A DNA stretch of 39,061 nucleotides, taken from assembly GCA_023381695.1 (NCBI GenBank), contig JAMCQP010000042.1, forward strand, positions 1 to 39,061. The letters run 5' to 3'. The translations under genes and the position numbers were made by a program. Source of the stretch: Bacillota bacterium. Lineage in GTDB: Bacteria; Bacillota; UBA5301; JAMCQP01. Shown in pieces: positions 23,053 to 30,531 of the stretch (position 1 is its first letter; every line of letters starts with the position of its first letter). Below the pieces are notes generated by a model, which was not told where the DNA came from, ran no database searches, and was given only the letters and a program-made list of their open reading frames with translations.

Positions 23053-24604
23053 TATTGAAGATCCCACGGTAAATATGCGCCACCAGAGCGGCTTCCCGCG
23101 CCTGATCCCCCCAGAGAACCGGGCGGGTCCCCTTCCAGCGTTCCTGGAGGAACTTGGCAAGCATCCAGTTGGCTTCCCGAGCGGAAAATGACGCCGTCTC
23201 ATGCGCAACACCGGCCGTCCGGTAGCCGCAGTACGCTCCCTGGCAGGTGCCCATGCCGATCCGGGTCCTCCGCCTCAGGTCCGCCAGCAGTGCCTGAGGT
23301 GGTTGAGGGGAATCCGCCGCGTTCAATTTTTCAAGGCGGTCCTGGATCTCCGCCCGTGGCACAAATTCGCACTCACAGATCGTGAATGTATTACGAGGCT
23401 TCTCCGTCGAAGCCACCCCGGGCAAGCCCTCCCCGGCGGTCCGGCAGGCCGCGGCCACCCCCAGCCTCGCGCATGCCACGTCCGCCGCCGCCTCCGCCAT
23501 ACGCCGGTAGGTGGTCAGCTTCCCGCCGGTAACCGTCAGGAAGTTCTTTATCCCATGGACGGTCTCGTGATCAATAATGACGTAGTTGCGGCTGACCGCC
23601 CGGTCGTCATGTTCGCGATGTTCACCATGTCCGTAATGGCCCTGGCCCTCCTCATCCCCTTCAAAAAGCGGCCGGACCCCGGCAAAAGCTCGAATCACCC
23701 TTGCCGAGCGCACAAAAGGCGCCATGGCCGACCCCTTCTCCAGAAGGTAGGGGATCTCCTCATCCTCGATCCCGTAACGATCGTGATCCGGCTCCGGAAC
23801 CGTGACCGAAGTCGTGCCCAGAATGGACACGGTCCCGGCCGGGACGATGATATCGCCGTCCCCGGCCGGATGGCAATGGTTGATCACCGTGTTCACAATG
23901 CGATGGTTGAAGATCAGCAATGTTCCCTTGGAAAGAACCAACTCCAGGGAAATCCCGGCCATGCCGGCAATCTTCCCGCTCCAGGCGCCGGCCGCATTGA
24001 CCACAAACCGGCTCCGGATGACTCTTTCCCGCCCGTCACCCTCTTCCGCCACCCGCACGCCAGCGACGGCATCTCCTTCTTTAACCAGCCCGACAACCTT
24101 GGTGTGGCGAAGGATCTCCGCGCCGTACTCCCGGGCGCCGGCGGCGTTGGCGACCGCCAGCCGGAAAGGGTCCACCGATGCGTCCGGTACTCTGACCGCC
24201 GCCTGGATCCGCGGGGAGAGATGCGGCTCAATGGCCAGCGCCTCACGCACCGAAATCTCTTCCGCGGGCAGGCCGGTTTTACGGCAAGCGGACAGAAAAC
24301 GCGGCAGATACTCCAGGTCCTCATCGGTAACCGCCACAAAAAGGCCGCCGGTATCCTCGATACAATGCGGAGCGATCCGCCGCAGGATCCTGTTCTCCTC
24401 GATACACTCCCTGGCCGTGGCCGGATCCGCCACCACATACCGGCCGCCGCTGTGCAACAGGCCGTGGCACCGGCCGGTGGTTCCCGACGCCAGATCCTCC
24501 ATTTCGATGAGGGTCGTCGGAACGCCGCGCATGGCCAAATCCCGGGCAATTCCGGTCCCCGTGGATCCGCCGCCGATCACCACCACCCACTCGCCCTTTT
24601 CCAT
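23033..24604 (-). CDS. glpA: anaerobic glycerol-3-phosphate dehydrogenase subunit A
   Basis: A 523-residue catalytic flavoprotein. It has a dinucleotide-binding motif VVVIGGGSTGTGIARDLAMRG, DLASGTTGRCHGLLHSGGRY, FVVNAAGAWSG and VTGGKLTTYRRMAEAAAD. The C-terminal BFD-like [2Fe-2S] domain has CECEF and GTCQGAYCGYR. It oxidises glycerol-3-phosphate and passes electrons to GlpB/GlpC. The loop between VRPLFEGD and AVSRNYVIIDHE, normally short, holds a His-rich insert (GQGHYGHGEHREHDD) made by four 9-nt repeats. GGAGGAGG lies 8 nt before the ATG at 24604. A SigA promoter and a terminator-like hairpin precede it. Confidence 0.92.
   Translation of the reverse strand: MEKGEWVVVIGGGSTGTGIARDLAMRGVPTTLIEMEDLASGTTGRCHGLLHSGGRYVVADPATARECIEENRILRRIAPHCIEDTGGLFVAVTDEDLEYLPRFLSACRKTGLPAEEISVREALAIEPHLSPRIQAAVRVPDASVDPFRLAVANAAGAREYGAEILRHTKVVGLVKEGDAVAGVRVAEEGDGRERVIRSRFVVNAAGAWSGKIAGMAGISLELVLSKGTLLIFNHRIVNTVINHCHPAGDGDIIVPAGTVSILGTTSVTVPEPDHDRYGIEDEEIPYLLEKGSAMAPFVRSARVIRAFAGVRPLFEGDEEGQGHYGHGEHREHDDRAVSRNYVIIDHETVHGIKNFLTVTGGKLTTYRRMAEAAADVACARLGVAAACRTAGEGLPGVASTEKPRNTFTICECEFVPRAEIQDRLEKLNAADSPQPPQALLADLRRRTRIGMGTCQGAYCGYRTAGVAHETASFSAREANWMLAKFLQERWKGTRPVLWGDQAREAALVAHIYRGIFNIDEKVQ
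23608..23643 (-). repeat. four 9-nt repeats inside glpA
   Basis: CATGTTCGC, GATGTTCAC, CATGTCCGT and AATGGCCCT follow one another. On the minus strand they encode a His-every-third-residue insert in a GlpA surface loop. Confidence 0.85.
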
Positions 24605-24663
24605 CTGTTTGACCTCCTCCCGACAATCCAAGAGTCGGCAGCGCCAGCTTTTGGGTAAAACAA

Positions 24664-24705
24664 AAGTCCGGACAACAGGGTAATAAACCCACGCTCGTCC
24701 GGACT
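24664..24705 (-). terminator. terminator-like hairpin in the glpABC leader (candidate attenuator)
   Basis: On minus-strand RNA a 9-bp stem (AGTCCGGAC at 24705-24697 with GTCCGGACT at 24673-24665) encloses a small inner hairpin GGGT-TTATT-ACCC and is followed by TTTTGTTTT. It lies between a good promoter (24753-24781) and glpA, so it must be read through for expression. A second weak hairpin CCGAC/GTCGG lies nearer the glpA ribosome binding site. GlpP-type antitermination is known for glp leaders in Bacillus. No GlpP gene is in the window. Confidence 0.65.
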
Positions 24706-24752
24706 CTCCATCTCTCCCGTCCTGAACCGTGAGGACCAATGCTCTTGGGTAT

Positions 24753-24781
24753 ATTATAACGCGGGGAAATCCAAGATGCAA
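24753..24781 (-). promoter_or_regulatory. SigA-type promoter of glpABC
   Basis: On the minus strand TTGCAT (24776-24781) and TATAAT (24753-24758) are separated by exactly 17 nt. Predicted transcription starts near 24746, giving a leader of about 140 nt to glpA. The -35 hexamer abuts the stop region of the upstream DUF2461 gene. Confidence 0.75.
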
Positions 24782-24782
24782 A

Positions 24783-25475
24783 CTAATATTTCGTCTTCCA
24801 GAGATAACGGTAGAAGGGCGCGATCAGGCCAAAACCATGGAACAAATCGTCAAGCAACTCCCGGCTGAAGAGCCGGTTGTCAATCCTTCGGTTGCAAACC
24901 AGGTAGAGGTTTTTGCGCTGGTACCAATCCAGGATCTCCTCCGGCTTGCTCTCATCCAGCTTTCTCTTGTACTTCTCCCCTTCCACCACGAAGACCTGCT
25001 GTCCGGGGTAGAACGCGATGGCTTTCAAAAACTCCTTCGGCTCGCCGTCGATCATCGCGCGGAACCGGTCCATCGTCTCCCGGGAAGCGCTGTAAAATCC
25101 CATGCCAAAACGGTAGGAATCGGGGCAAATTTCGAAGAAATAAGCCGGCAGGTCCTGCCAATCCTTGCTTGCCCTTTTAAAGGTGATCCACATGGTGCTC
25201 TTATAGGGCGACTTGTCTTTGGAGAACCTGGTGTCGCGATAAATTCTGGAGATGGTCCTGCCCACCGCAGGCGTTACCTCGAAATAATGGTCGATGCCCA
25301 GCATGAAACCGCTCAGATCCAGGACCAGGCTTTGTAACGGCCTGAGCAACCACTCCTGGTATTCATCCTTATGTGCTTCAAACCAGGCCTTGCTGTTGTT
25401 CGCTTTGAGATTCCGCAAAAAATCCAATGTCTTTGCCGAGAAGCCTTCAAAGCGTGCCTCCTTGCTGTTAATCAT
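24783..25475 (-). CDS. DUF2461 family protein
   Basis: A 230-residue protein of the DUF2461 family (TIGR02453-like). Visible family features are FEGFSAKTLDFLRNLKANNSKAWFEAHKDEYQ at the N-terminus, IYRDTRFSKDKSPYKSTMWITF in the middle, then FFEICPDSYRFGMGFY and LYLVCNRRIDNRLFS. It is a cytoplasmic protein of unknown biochemical function, widespread in bacteria. The ATG at 25475 is preceded by GGAGTGGTG. The uracil-DNA glycosylase gene ends 56 nt upstream on the same strand, so the two are probably co-transcribed. Confidence 0.88.
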   Translation of the reverse strand: MINSKEARFEGFSAKTLDFLRNLKANNSKAWFEAHKDEYQEWLLRPLQSLVLDLSGFMLGIDHYFEVTPAVGRTISRIYRDTRFSKDKSPYKSTMWITFKRASKDWQDLPAYFFEICPDSYRFGMGFYSASRETMDRFRAMIDGEPKEFLKAIAFYPGQQVFVVEGEKYKRKLDESKPEEILDWYQRKNLYLVCNRRIDNRLFSRELLDDLFHGFGLIAPFYRYLWKTKY

Positions 25476-25531
25476 TCTTTTCACCACTCCAGGCCTCCGT
25501 CCATAGTTGTGAGATTTTCTGGTATCCGTTT

Positions 25532-26332
25532 TCAAACGCTGTCCAGCACCTGCCGGATCTTTGCAAAAACGTCATCGAACATCAGCTCGGTTAACTTACC
25601 GGTGTTGGTGTTCTGCCGGCTCGGGTGGTACGAAGCAACAACCACCAAAGGTCGTGTTTCAGGTGTTTCAGGTGTTTCAGGTGTTTCAAGCGTATAAAAG
25701 GCGCCATGAGCAAACTGCCAACCAGTGAGGGTGCGGGAGTTCCCCCATCCTTCGCTTGCCTGGGCTTTGTTCCGTAGAGCCAGTTTAAATGTATCAAAAG
25801 CAATCTTGCCCAACGCCATCACCACCCGCAGGTTTGGCAGGGCGTCCAGCTCCCGCGATAAAAAGGGGAGACAATTGCCAATCTCCTCACGCGCCAGCTT
25901 GTTTTGCGGCGGTGCGCACCTTGCCGCGGCGGTGATATAAGCGTCATGGAGGAGAAGCCCATCATCGCGGCGCCGGGAGGTGGGCTGGCTGGCAAAACCC
26001 GCCCTGTGCATGGCGCGGATCAACCAGTCGGCGGAACTGTCGCCGGTAAACATCCTCCCCGTACGGTTTCCGCCGTGGGCTGCCGGCGCCAGGCCGACGA
26101 TCAACAGCCGCGCTTGGGGGTCGCCAAAACCCGGCAGTGGTCTTCCCCAGTACTCCTCATCGCGATACTCCCGCTTTTTGACTGTAGCAACTTCCTGGCA
26201 ATATTTGACCAGACGCGGGCAACGATCACAGGCTGCGATTTCGCGATTGATCCCGGCCAGAACGGCGGCCGCATCGTCTAATCGACCCGGTTCATGCGCT
26301 TCGAATCGTCTCGATTCTTGCAAGACTTCCAC
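25532..26332 (-). CDS. uracil-DNA glycosylase, family 5 (UDGb)-like
   Basis: A 266-residue iron-sulfur uracil-DNA glycosylase. The cluster cysteines are seen in CDRCPRLVKYC, in AARCAPPQNK and in the following NCLPF. Motif 1 is GLAPAAHGGNRTGRMFTGDSS and motif 3 is ASYHPSRQNTNTG. The Ala in the LAPAA stretch, where other families have a polar catalytic residue, matches family 5 enzymes, which remove uracil and other deaminated bases. A GTG start at 26332 gives a plausible N-terminus; TTG at 26326 is possible. Between FYTLE and RPLVVVASYHP is an ETPETPETPET tract encoded by four 9-nt repeats, absent from the conserved fold. Confidence 0.87.
   Translation of the reverse strand: MEVLQESRRFEAHEPGRLDDAAAVLAGINREIAACDRCPRLVKYCQEVATVKKREYRDEEYWGRPLPGFGDPQARLLIVGLAPAAHGGNRTGRMFTGDSSADWLIRAMHRAGFASQPTSRRRDDGLLLHDAYITAAARCAPPQNKLAREEIGNCLPFLSRELDALPNLRVVMALGKIAFDTFKLALRNKAQASEGWGNSRTLTGWQFAHGAFYTLETPETPETPETRPLVVVASYHPSRQNTNTGKLTELMFDDVFAKIRQVLDSV
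25656..25691 (-). repeat. four 9-nt tandem repeats inside the glycosylase gene
   Basis: GTTTCAGGT occurs three times in a row, followed by GTTTCAAGC. The minus strand encodes a T-P-E repeat directly before the catalytic ASYHPSRQN motif. Confidence 0.95.
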
Positions 26333-26433
26333 CCCATTGGCGCTTATAACGTCTACTTACGCTTTTAAGGCATACACTTCCACGCCAGACTTGCCAATCC
26401 TTTTGTCGTTGTTTGCCAGGAGCAAACATAAAT

Positions 26434-26470
26434 CAGCCGCCAGCCGGGTTTAAACCCATACTGGCGGCTG
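26434..26470 (-). terminator. nested palindrome, probable terminator of the coiled-coil gene
   Basis: A 10-bp stem CAGCCGCCAG / CTGGCGGCTG encloses the perfect palindrome GGGTTTAAACCC. It lies 33 nt after the stop of the coiled-coil gene (minus). The minus-strand 3' flank GATTTATGTTT is only moderately U-rich, so termination is likely but not certain. Confidence 0.55.
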
Positions 26471-26502
26471 GTCATGCGTCTTAAGGTGCAAAATTTAGCT
26501 GG

Positions 26503-26910
26503 TCAATGGCCGGAACCAGTTCTGATTACCCCCAGAAATCCGATAACCATCGTGATCATAAAACCGAAGGCCCACCTGGCGAATACGCGGGTTTCTCTAC
26601 GAAAATCATTAAGTTCATTATGCAGGCTCGTTTCCCCCGCTTTGATCTCCGCGCGCAGGCTGTTTTCGACCGATCTAATCTCTGCATGCAGGCTTTCCCC
26701 GAGCGCTTTCATGTCCGCGCGTAGTCCTCGCAAGTCACCTTTTACTTCCCCGACATCCTCATTGAGTTTCTTAATGTACTCGTCCCGCCAGTCCACTCCA
26801 TCACCCCCTCCGCCACCGCCTGAACCATTCCTTCCCCCTGCTGCCGCCACCTCTTTATGAGCTAAAACATGTTGCTGGAAAGCGGCCTTTCGCGCACTTG
26901 GCAGAGCCAC
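26503..26910 (-). CDS. coiled-coil protein with C-terminal membrane helix
   Basis: A 135-residue protein of unknown function. The N-terminus is basic, followed by a Gly tract (NGSGGGGGGDG). A coiled coil of about 65 residues with heptad spacing follows (YIKKLNEDVGEVKGDLRGLRADMKALGESLHAEIRSVENSL...). One hydrophobic helix FGFMITMVIGFLGVI stands near the C-terminus, giving a tail-anchored topology with the coiled coil in the cytoplasm. The repeating LRAEI/LHAEI units resemble small DUF1640/XhlA-like coiled-coil proteins, but I would not assign a family. The start is GTG at 26910 with GGAGGGG 7 nt upstream, and there is an excellent promoter. Confidence 0.75.
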   Translation of the reverse strand: MALPSARKAAFQQHVLAHKEVAAAGGRNGSGGGGGGDGVDWRDEYIKKLNEDVGEVKGDLRGLRADMKALGESLHAEIRSVENSLRAEIKAGETSLHNELNDFRRETRVFARWAFGFMITMVIGFLGVIRTGSGH

Positions 26911-26945
26911 GTGCGACCCCTCCTTCCACGATCAACTTCAAAATC

Positions 26946-26974
26946 ATTATACCATAAGTTGCCGCGACGAACAA
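26946..26974 (-). promoter_or_regulatory. SigA-type promoter of the coiled-coil gene
   Basis: On the minus strand TTGTTC (26969-26974) and TATAAT (26946-26951) are separated by 17 nt, with TGG before the -10 as an extended element. It is 35 nt from the start codon. Confidence 0.75.
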
Positions 26975-27009
26975 GTGTTTTGTTTAGCTTAACTTTTATC
27001 CACAAAACG

Positions 27010-27837
27010 TCAGGGAAGGCTGTTGGAATTAATTAGTGACGGGATCTGTCGGGGTAGGTTTTTCACCAGATATTTCAACACTTTCCAGGCCGCCTCCGGA
27101 TGCCGGGCGTTTTTCGGGATCGCCAGGACGTATCGCCCGGCGATCAACGGCAAGGGGGTGAAAATAGCGGGATCCTCGAGTTGCTCGGCTTTAACCAGCG
27201 GTTCAAGCAACAAAAAGGCGCGGTGCGAAAGAAAGTAAGTGGCAGTGAACGGATCGAGCAGAACGAGATCCGGGATGCCCACAGATCCGGCGGCAACCTT
27301 TTCTTTTCTGTTTTCCTGGAGGACGGCTGCCAGGGATTGGCCCAGGGCCTGCACCGGCAACGGTTTAACCGGTTGATCAAGGAGGTCTTCACCATCTTGG
27401 AGCGTTTTGACAATCTGGACGGCATCTTCCGGGGCGGCCTGATACCAGAAGATCACTTGATCCACCGAGCTCTCCTGAAGGTTGGGGACACCGGCAAAAA
27501 GTAACCGGCCGACCGGAAACAACACGGCCAGGGTCAAAACGGCCAGGGCAACCCAGAGTGCAATCCCCGCGGAACCGGGACTTTTGCCGCCCGCGCCCGG
27601 GAATCTTTCCGGCTGCCGGGCCGTGGAGTTCTCGCCCTCCGGGGGAAAAAGGTAAAGCCTGCGCGCCCTTCCCTGCAGGGCTTCCACCTTGGCCGCAAAA
27701 TACCGGGATTGTTGCCTCTGCCAATCTGGCTCCCGATTCGGTTTTTTCGCCGGGTCAAGCCTGGATTCCGGCACAAACTCCCGGACCGGCGCCTCTTTTG
27801 ATTCCGGCTCTACATCGTCTTTTCTCCGAAAAAACAT
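27010..27837 (-). CDS. membrane-anchored protein resembling part of a solute-binding protein
   Basis: A 275-residue protein of uncertain family. Residues 1 to about 88 are charged and cytoplasmic (MFFRRKDDVEPESKEAPVRE...), followed by a single membrane helix (IALWVALAVLTLAVLFPVGRLLF) and an outer domain of about 160 residues. That domain contains segments typical of family 1 extracellular solute-binding proteins: GIPDLVLLDPFTATYFLSHRAFLLLEPLV (binding-cleft strand and hinge) and GRYVLAIPKNARHPEAAWKVLKYLV (the C-lobe helix). It is about half the usual length, lacks a cleavable signal, and has no permease genes beside it. Possibly a sensor or regulatory module. Its start codon is embedded in the terminator hairpin that follows hypE. 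Confidence 0.55.
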   Translation of the reverse strand: MFFRRKDDVEPESKEAPVREFVPESRLDPAKKPNREPDWQRQQSRYFAAKVEALQGRARRLYLFPPEGENSTARQPERFPGAGGKSPGSAGIALWVALAVLTLAVLFPVGRLLFAGVPNLQESSVDQVIFWYQAAPEDAVQIVKTLQDGEDLLDQPVKPLPVQALGQSLAAVLQENRKEKVAAGSVGIPDLVLLDPFTATYFLSHRAFLLLEPLVKAEQLEDPAIFTPLPLIAGRYVLAIPKNARHPEAAWKVLKYLVKNLPRQIPSLINSNSLP

Positions 27838-27864
27838 GCCCGATCCCCCTTTTAAAGATCGGGC
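27829..27864 (-). terminator. terminator after the hyp operon overlapping the next start codon
   Basis: On the minus strand GCCCGATC and GATCGGGC form an 8-bp stem with an 11-nt loop, followed by ATGTTTTTT. The six Ts are codons 2 and 3 of the next gene. The GGGGG Shine-Dalgarno of that gene lies in the loop and first stem base. The element can end hydrogenase transcripts and may also mask translation of the following gene. Confidence 0.65.
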
Positions 27865-27929
27865 CTAAGTCTTCCACCAAAAATCCCGGCCTATGCGGTT
27901 GCAAACTCTTCCACAGATTTCAATATATC

Positions 27930-29060
27930 TTAACATATTCTTGGCAGCATCTCGCCTTCGGGCATGTCGAGGATCCGCTCGCCCCCGATCCCCGTCCGCA
28001 GGGTGACCATGCCGGGATGTTCGCGGACCACTTCGCCGATCCGGGCCGCCATCCGGCCATATGGATGCCGGCGCATCACATCCAGGATCCCACCGGCCCT
28101 GGCCTCCGGAACAATCGCCACCATCTTTCCCTCGTTGGCCACATAAAGGGGATCAAATCCCAGCATTTCGCACGCCCCGCGCACCGCATCTGAAACCGGC
28201 ACGGCGCCTTCCTCAACCCGGATCCCCGCCTGCGACTGGGCGGCAATCTCGTTCAAAGTGGCAGCCAACCCGCCCCGGGTGGGATCCCGAAAGCAGCGGA
28301 CATCAGGCGCAACCGCCAGGATCGCTTGAATCAGGCCGTTCAAGGGCGCGCAGTCGCTCTCGATGGATGTCTCCCAGCTGATTCCCGCCCGTTCCGACAG
28401 AACCGCCATGCCGTGATCGCCGATGGTGCCGCTGATGAGCACCGCATCGCCCGGTCTGGCCCTTTCCCCTCCCAGTTGAATGCCAGGAGGGACCATTCCC
28501 ACCCCGGTGGTGTTGATATACAACCCGTCGGCCTGGCCCCTCTCCACAACCTTGGTATCGCCGGTCACCACCTGGACGCCGGCTTCCCGGCAGGTTTCCC
28601 GGATGGAGAGGACCACCCTTTCGAGTTGCTCCAGGGGAAACCCCTCCTCGATGATCATCCCCAGGGTCAGATAGCGCGGCAACGCCCCGCACACCGCCAG
28701 GTCGTTCACCGTCCCGCATACGGCCAACCTCCCGATGTCACCCCCCCGAAAGAAGAGTGGCTTTACCACAAAAGAGTCCGTGGTGACCGCCACCCGCCAC
28801 TTTGCGGCTTCGCCTTCGCCGGGAGCCCTGGACCCGACGCCGGAAGCCTCTACCCCGGCGCCAGGAAATTCCGCCCTCGGGGCCGAAGCTCCGCGTCCTT
28901 GTAGATCCACCCACGCAATGACCGCCGCATCGTTAAGCTGCTCCAGAATTGGATTCCCCAGGCAGCGGACGAAGAGATCCCTGATCAGGCGATGTGTAGC
29001 TCCTCCACCGCTGCCGTGCGCCATTTGCACCATCGCATGAGGCTGGTTCCCTTGTGACAT
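27930..29060 (-). CDS. hypE: hydrogenase maturation protein HypE
   Basis: A 376-residue PurM-like ATPase that dehydrates the carbamoyl group received from HypF into a cyanide ligand for the [NiFe] site. The N-terminus MAHGSGGGATHRLIRDLF, the VTGDTKVV segment, DPTRGGLAATLNEIA and the obligatory C-terminal PRIC, whose cysteine carries the thiocarbamate, are all present. Between residues 55 and 86 there is a Gly/Ala/Pro-rich insert (positions 28803-28898) with two 21-nt repeats that interrupts the segment before TTDSFVVKP. The ATG directly follows the hypD stop (TAGATG). It is the last gene of the hydrogenase operon. Confidence 0.95.
   Translation of the reverse strand: MSQGNQPHAMVQMAHGSGGGATHRLIRDLFVRCLGNPILEQLNDAAVIAWVDLQGRGASAPRAEFPGAGVEASGVGSRAPGEGEAAKWRVAVTTDSFVVKPLFFRGGDIGRLAVCGTVNDLAVCGALPRYLTLGMIIEEGFPLEQLERVVLSIRETCREAGVQVVTGDTKVVERGQADGLYINTTGVGMVPPGIQLGGERARPGDAVLISGTIGDHGMAVLSERAGISWETSIESDCAPLNGLIQAILAVAPDVRCFRDPTRGGLAATLNEIAAQSQAGIRVEEGAVPVSDAVRGACEMLGFDPLYVANEGKMVAIVPEARAGGILDVMRRHPYGRMAARIGEVVREHPGMVTLRTGIGGERILDMPEGEMLPRIC
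28821..28862 (-). repeat. degenerate 21-nt repeat inside hypE
   Basis: Two adjacent 21-nt blocks (28821-28841, 28842-28862) match at about two thirds of positions and encode the VEASGVGSRAP insert. The similarity is weaker than in the other tracts. Confidence 0.5.
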
Positions 29061-30236
29061 CTACCGTCCACCTGCCATTTGCCGTTCATATTTATAATAA
29101 GCCGCGCAGGCGCCTTCCGTGGAAACCATGCAGGGGCCCACCGGGGAAACCGGGGTGCAGGTCGCCCCAAAAAGCCGGCATTGCGTAGGCGAAACCAGCC
29201 CTTTCAGAACATCACCGCAGGCGCAGCCGTTCATGCGGGATGGAGGGCTGTTTTTCAGCTGCCGCAGAGTTTCAACCGCGGGCTCGAACCTTTCCGCGTG
29301 AAATTGGCTGAACTCCTCGCGCAGGGCCAGCCCACTGTCCGGAATAACCCCCAACCCCCGCCAGGCGGAATCCACCGGATGAAAAAATTTTCCGACCAGC
29401 TCCTGCGCTGAACGGTTCCCTTCCGCGGTCACCACGCGGCGATACTGGTTTTCGACCCTGGCCTCCCCGGCTTCCACCTGCGCCAGAAGCATATCCACCG
29501 TCTGAAGTATATCAACCGCCTCGAATCCACCCACCACCGCCGGCACATGATATTTTTCCGCGACAGCCCGGTAGGCCCCGAGCCCGATCACCACACTGAC
29601 GTGGCCGGGGCAGATGAACCCGTCGATGGCCACCTCGCCGCCGGAGAGGATGGATTCCAGAGCCGGTGGAACCAGCTTGTGCACGGAAAAGACCCGAAAG
29701 TTTTCCATCCCCCTGGCGGCGGCTTCTTCAATGGTGGCCGCGACCATGGGCGCGGTGGTCTCAAAACCCACCGCGTAAAAGATCACCGTCTTATCCTGAT
29801 TCGCTTCCGCAATAGCCAAAGCATCCAGGGGCGAATAGACCACCCGGACATCCCGCCCGGCGGCTCTGGCTTCACCCAGGCTTCCTGGTTCCCCCGGGTT
29901 TCCGGCCGCCCCGCACCCCGGCAAACGGCGATTGCTGCCCGGCACCCGGATCATGTCTCCAAAGGTGGCCAGGATCACGCCGGGAATCTCCGCCAGGCAG
30001 ACGGCCGCGTCGATGTCCCGCTGATCCGTGACACAGACCGGACACCCCGGCCCCGACAACAACCTCAGATTGGGCGGCATGACCTGCCTGAGGCCGTTTC
30101 GCGAGATGGCCACGGTGTGGGTGCCGCATACCTCCATGAGGTTGATGGGCCGCCGAATCTTTCCCGCCCGGCGGTGAATGCTGCCCAGGACCGCCCTGGC
30201 CAGATCCGCATCCCGCAGTTCATCCCATTCCTTCAC
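29061..30236 (-). CDS. hypD: hydrogenase maturation protein HypD
   Basis: A 391-residue iron-sulfur protein that, with HypC, forms the scaffold on which the Fe(CN)2CO group is built. It has LMEVCGTHTVAISRNGL, LLSGPGCPVCVT, GFETTAPM, VPAVVGGFEAVDIL and a C-terminal cluster region CACGDVLKG...CRLFGATCTP. The start is GTG at 30236 with GGGGAG 7 nt upstream, overlapping the end of hypC by 17 nt. The segment between IRVPGS and VRVVYSPLDAL, normally compact, carries an insert (GCGAAGNPGEPGSLGEA) with Gly at every third position, encoded by 9-nt repeats. Confidence 0.95.
   Translation of the reverse strand: MKEWDELRDADLARAVLGSIHRRAGKIRRPINLMEVCGTHTVAISRNGLRQVMPPNLRLLSGPGCPVCVTDQRDIDAAVCLAEIPGVILATFGDMIRVPGSNRRLPGCGAAGNPGEPGSLGEARAAGRDVRVVYSPLDALAIAEANQDKTVIFYAVGFETTAPMVAATIEEAAARGMENFRVFSVHKLVPPALESILSGGEVAIDGFICPGHVSVVIGLGAYRAVAEKYHVPAVVGGFEAVDILQTVDMLLAQVEAGEARVENQYRRVVTAEGNRSAQELVGKFFHPVDSAWRGLGVIPDSGLALREEFSQFHAERFEPAVETLRQLKNSPPSRMNGCACGDVLKGLVSPTQCRLFGATCTPVSPVGPCMVSTEGACAAYYKYERQMAGGR
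29868..29904 (-). repeat. 9-nt degenerate repeats inside hypD
   Basis: Four successive units (GGCTTCACC, then AGGCTTCCT, GGTTCCCCC and GGGTTTCCG after a single base) encode a GNP-GEP-GSL-GEA insert. Confidence 0.75.
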
Positions 30237-30489
30237 GATTCTTCTCCCCACCGGCCTGATGCGGGTCCTGGGCTTGCCAGCCGTAGACCTGCTCCAAAAG
30301 CGCCAGCGTCTCCACAGCTTCAACCCGGTCAACCACTTGCAGGGCAAAGCCGGCATGGACAAGCACATAATCGCCGACTTTGGCCTCCGGGACCAGCCTG
30401 AGGCCGATCTCCCGCACATTCCCCATCACGTCGACCTTCCCCATTGGCCCATCAATTTTGATGATCATCGCCGGGACCGCCAAACACAT
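30220..30489 (-). CDS. hypC: hydrogenase maturation chaperone HypC
   Basis: An 89-residue HypC/HupF chaperone. The invariant N-terminal MCLAVP supplies the Cys2 that binds the iron precursor after Met removal. The small OB-like barrel follows (GKVDVMGNVREIGLRLVPEAKVGDYVLVHAGFALQVVD). It carries the Fe(CN)2CO unit between HypD and the hydrogenase large subunit. The C-terminal 15 residues (QAGGEKNREGMG) extend beyond the core and overlap the hypD start. GGAGAGG lies 5 nt before the ATG. Confidence 0.95.
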   Translation of the reverse strand: MCLAVPAMIIKIDGPMGKVDVMGNVREIGLRLVPEAKVGDYVLVHAGFALQVVDRVEAVETLALLEQVYGWQAQDPHQAGGEKNREGMG

Positions 30490-30531
30490 AAGATCCTCTC
30501 CAGATTCAAGACTTTACCATAGATGCAAGAC

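Noticed and set aside
24605-24781. Reading glpA from 24781 as a longer protein
   Set aside because: The extra 59 codons cover the promoter and leader hairpin, and the dinucleotide-binding motif begins right after the ATG at 24604.
9138-25691. A CRISPR array or integron-type repeat array as explanation of the repeats
   Set aside because: The units are short, directly adjacent without spacers, different in each locus, and mostly inside coding frames.
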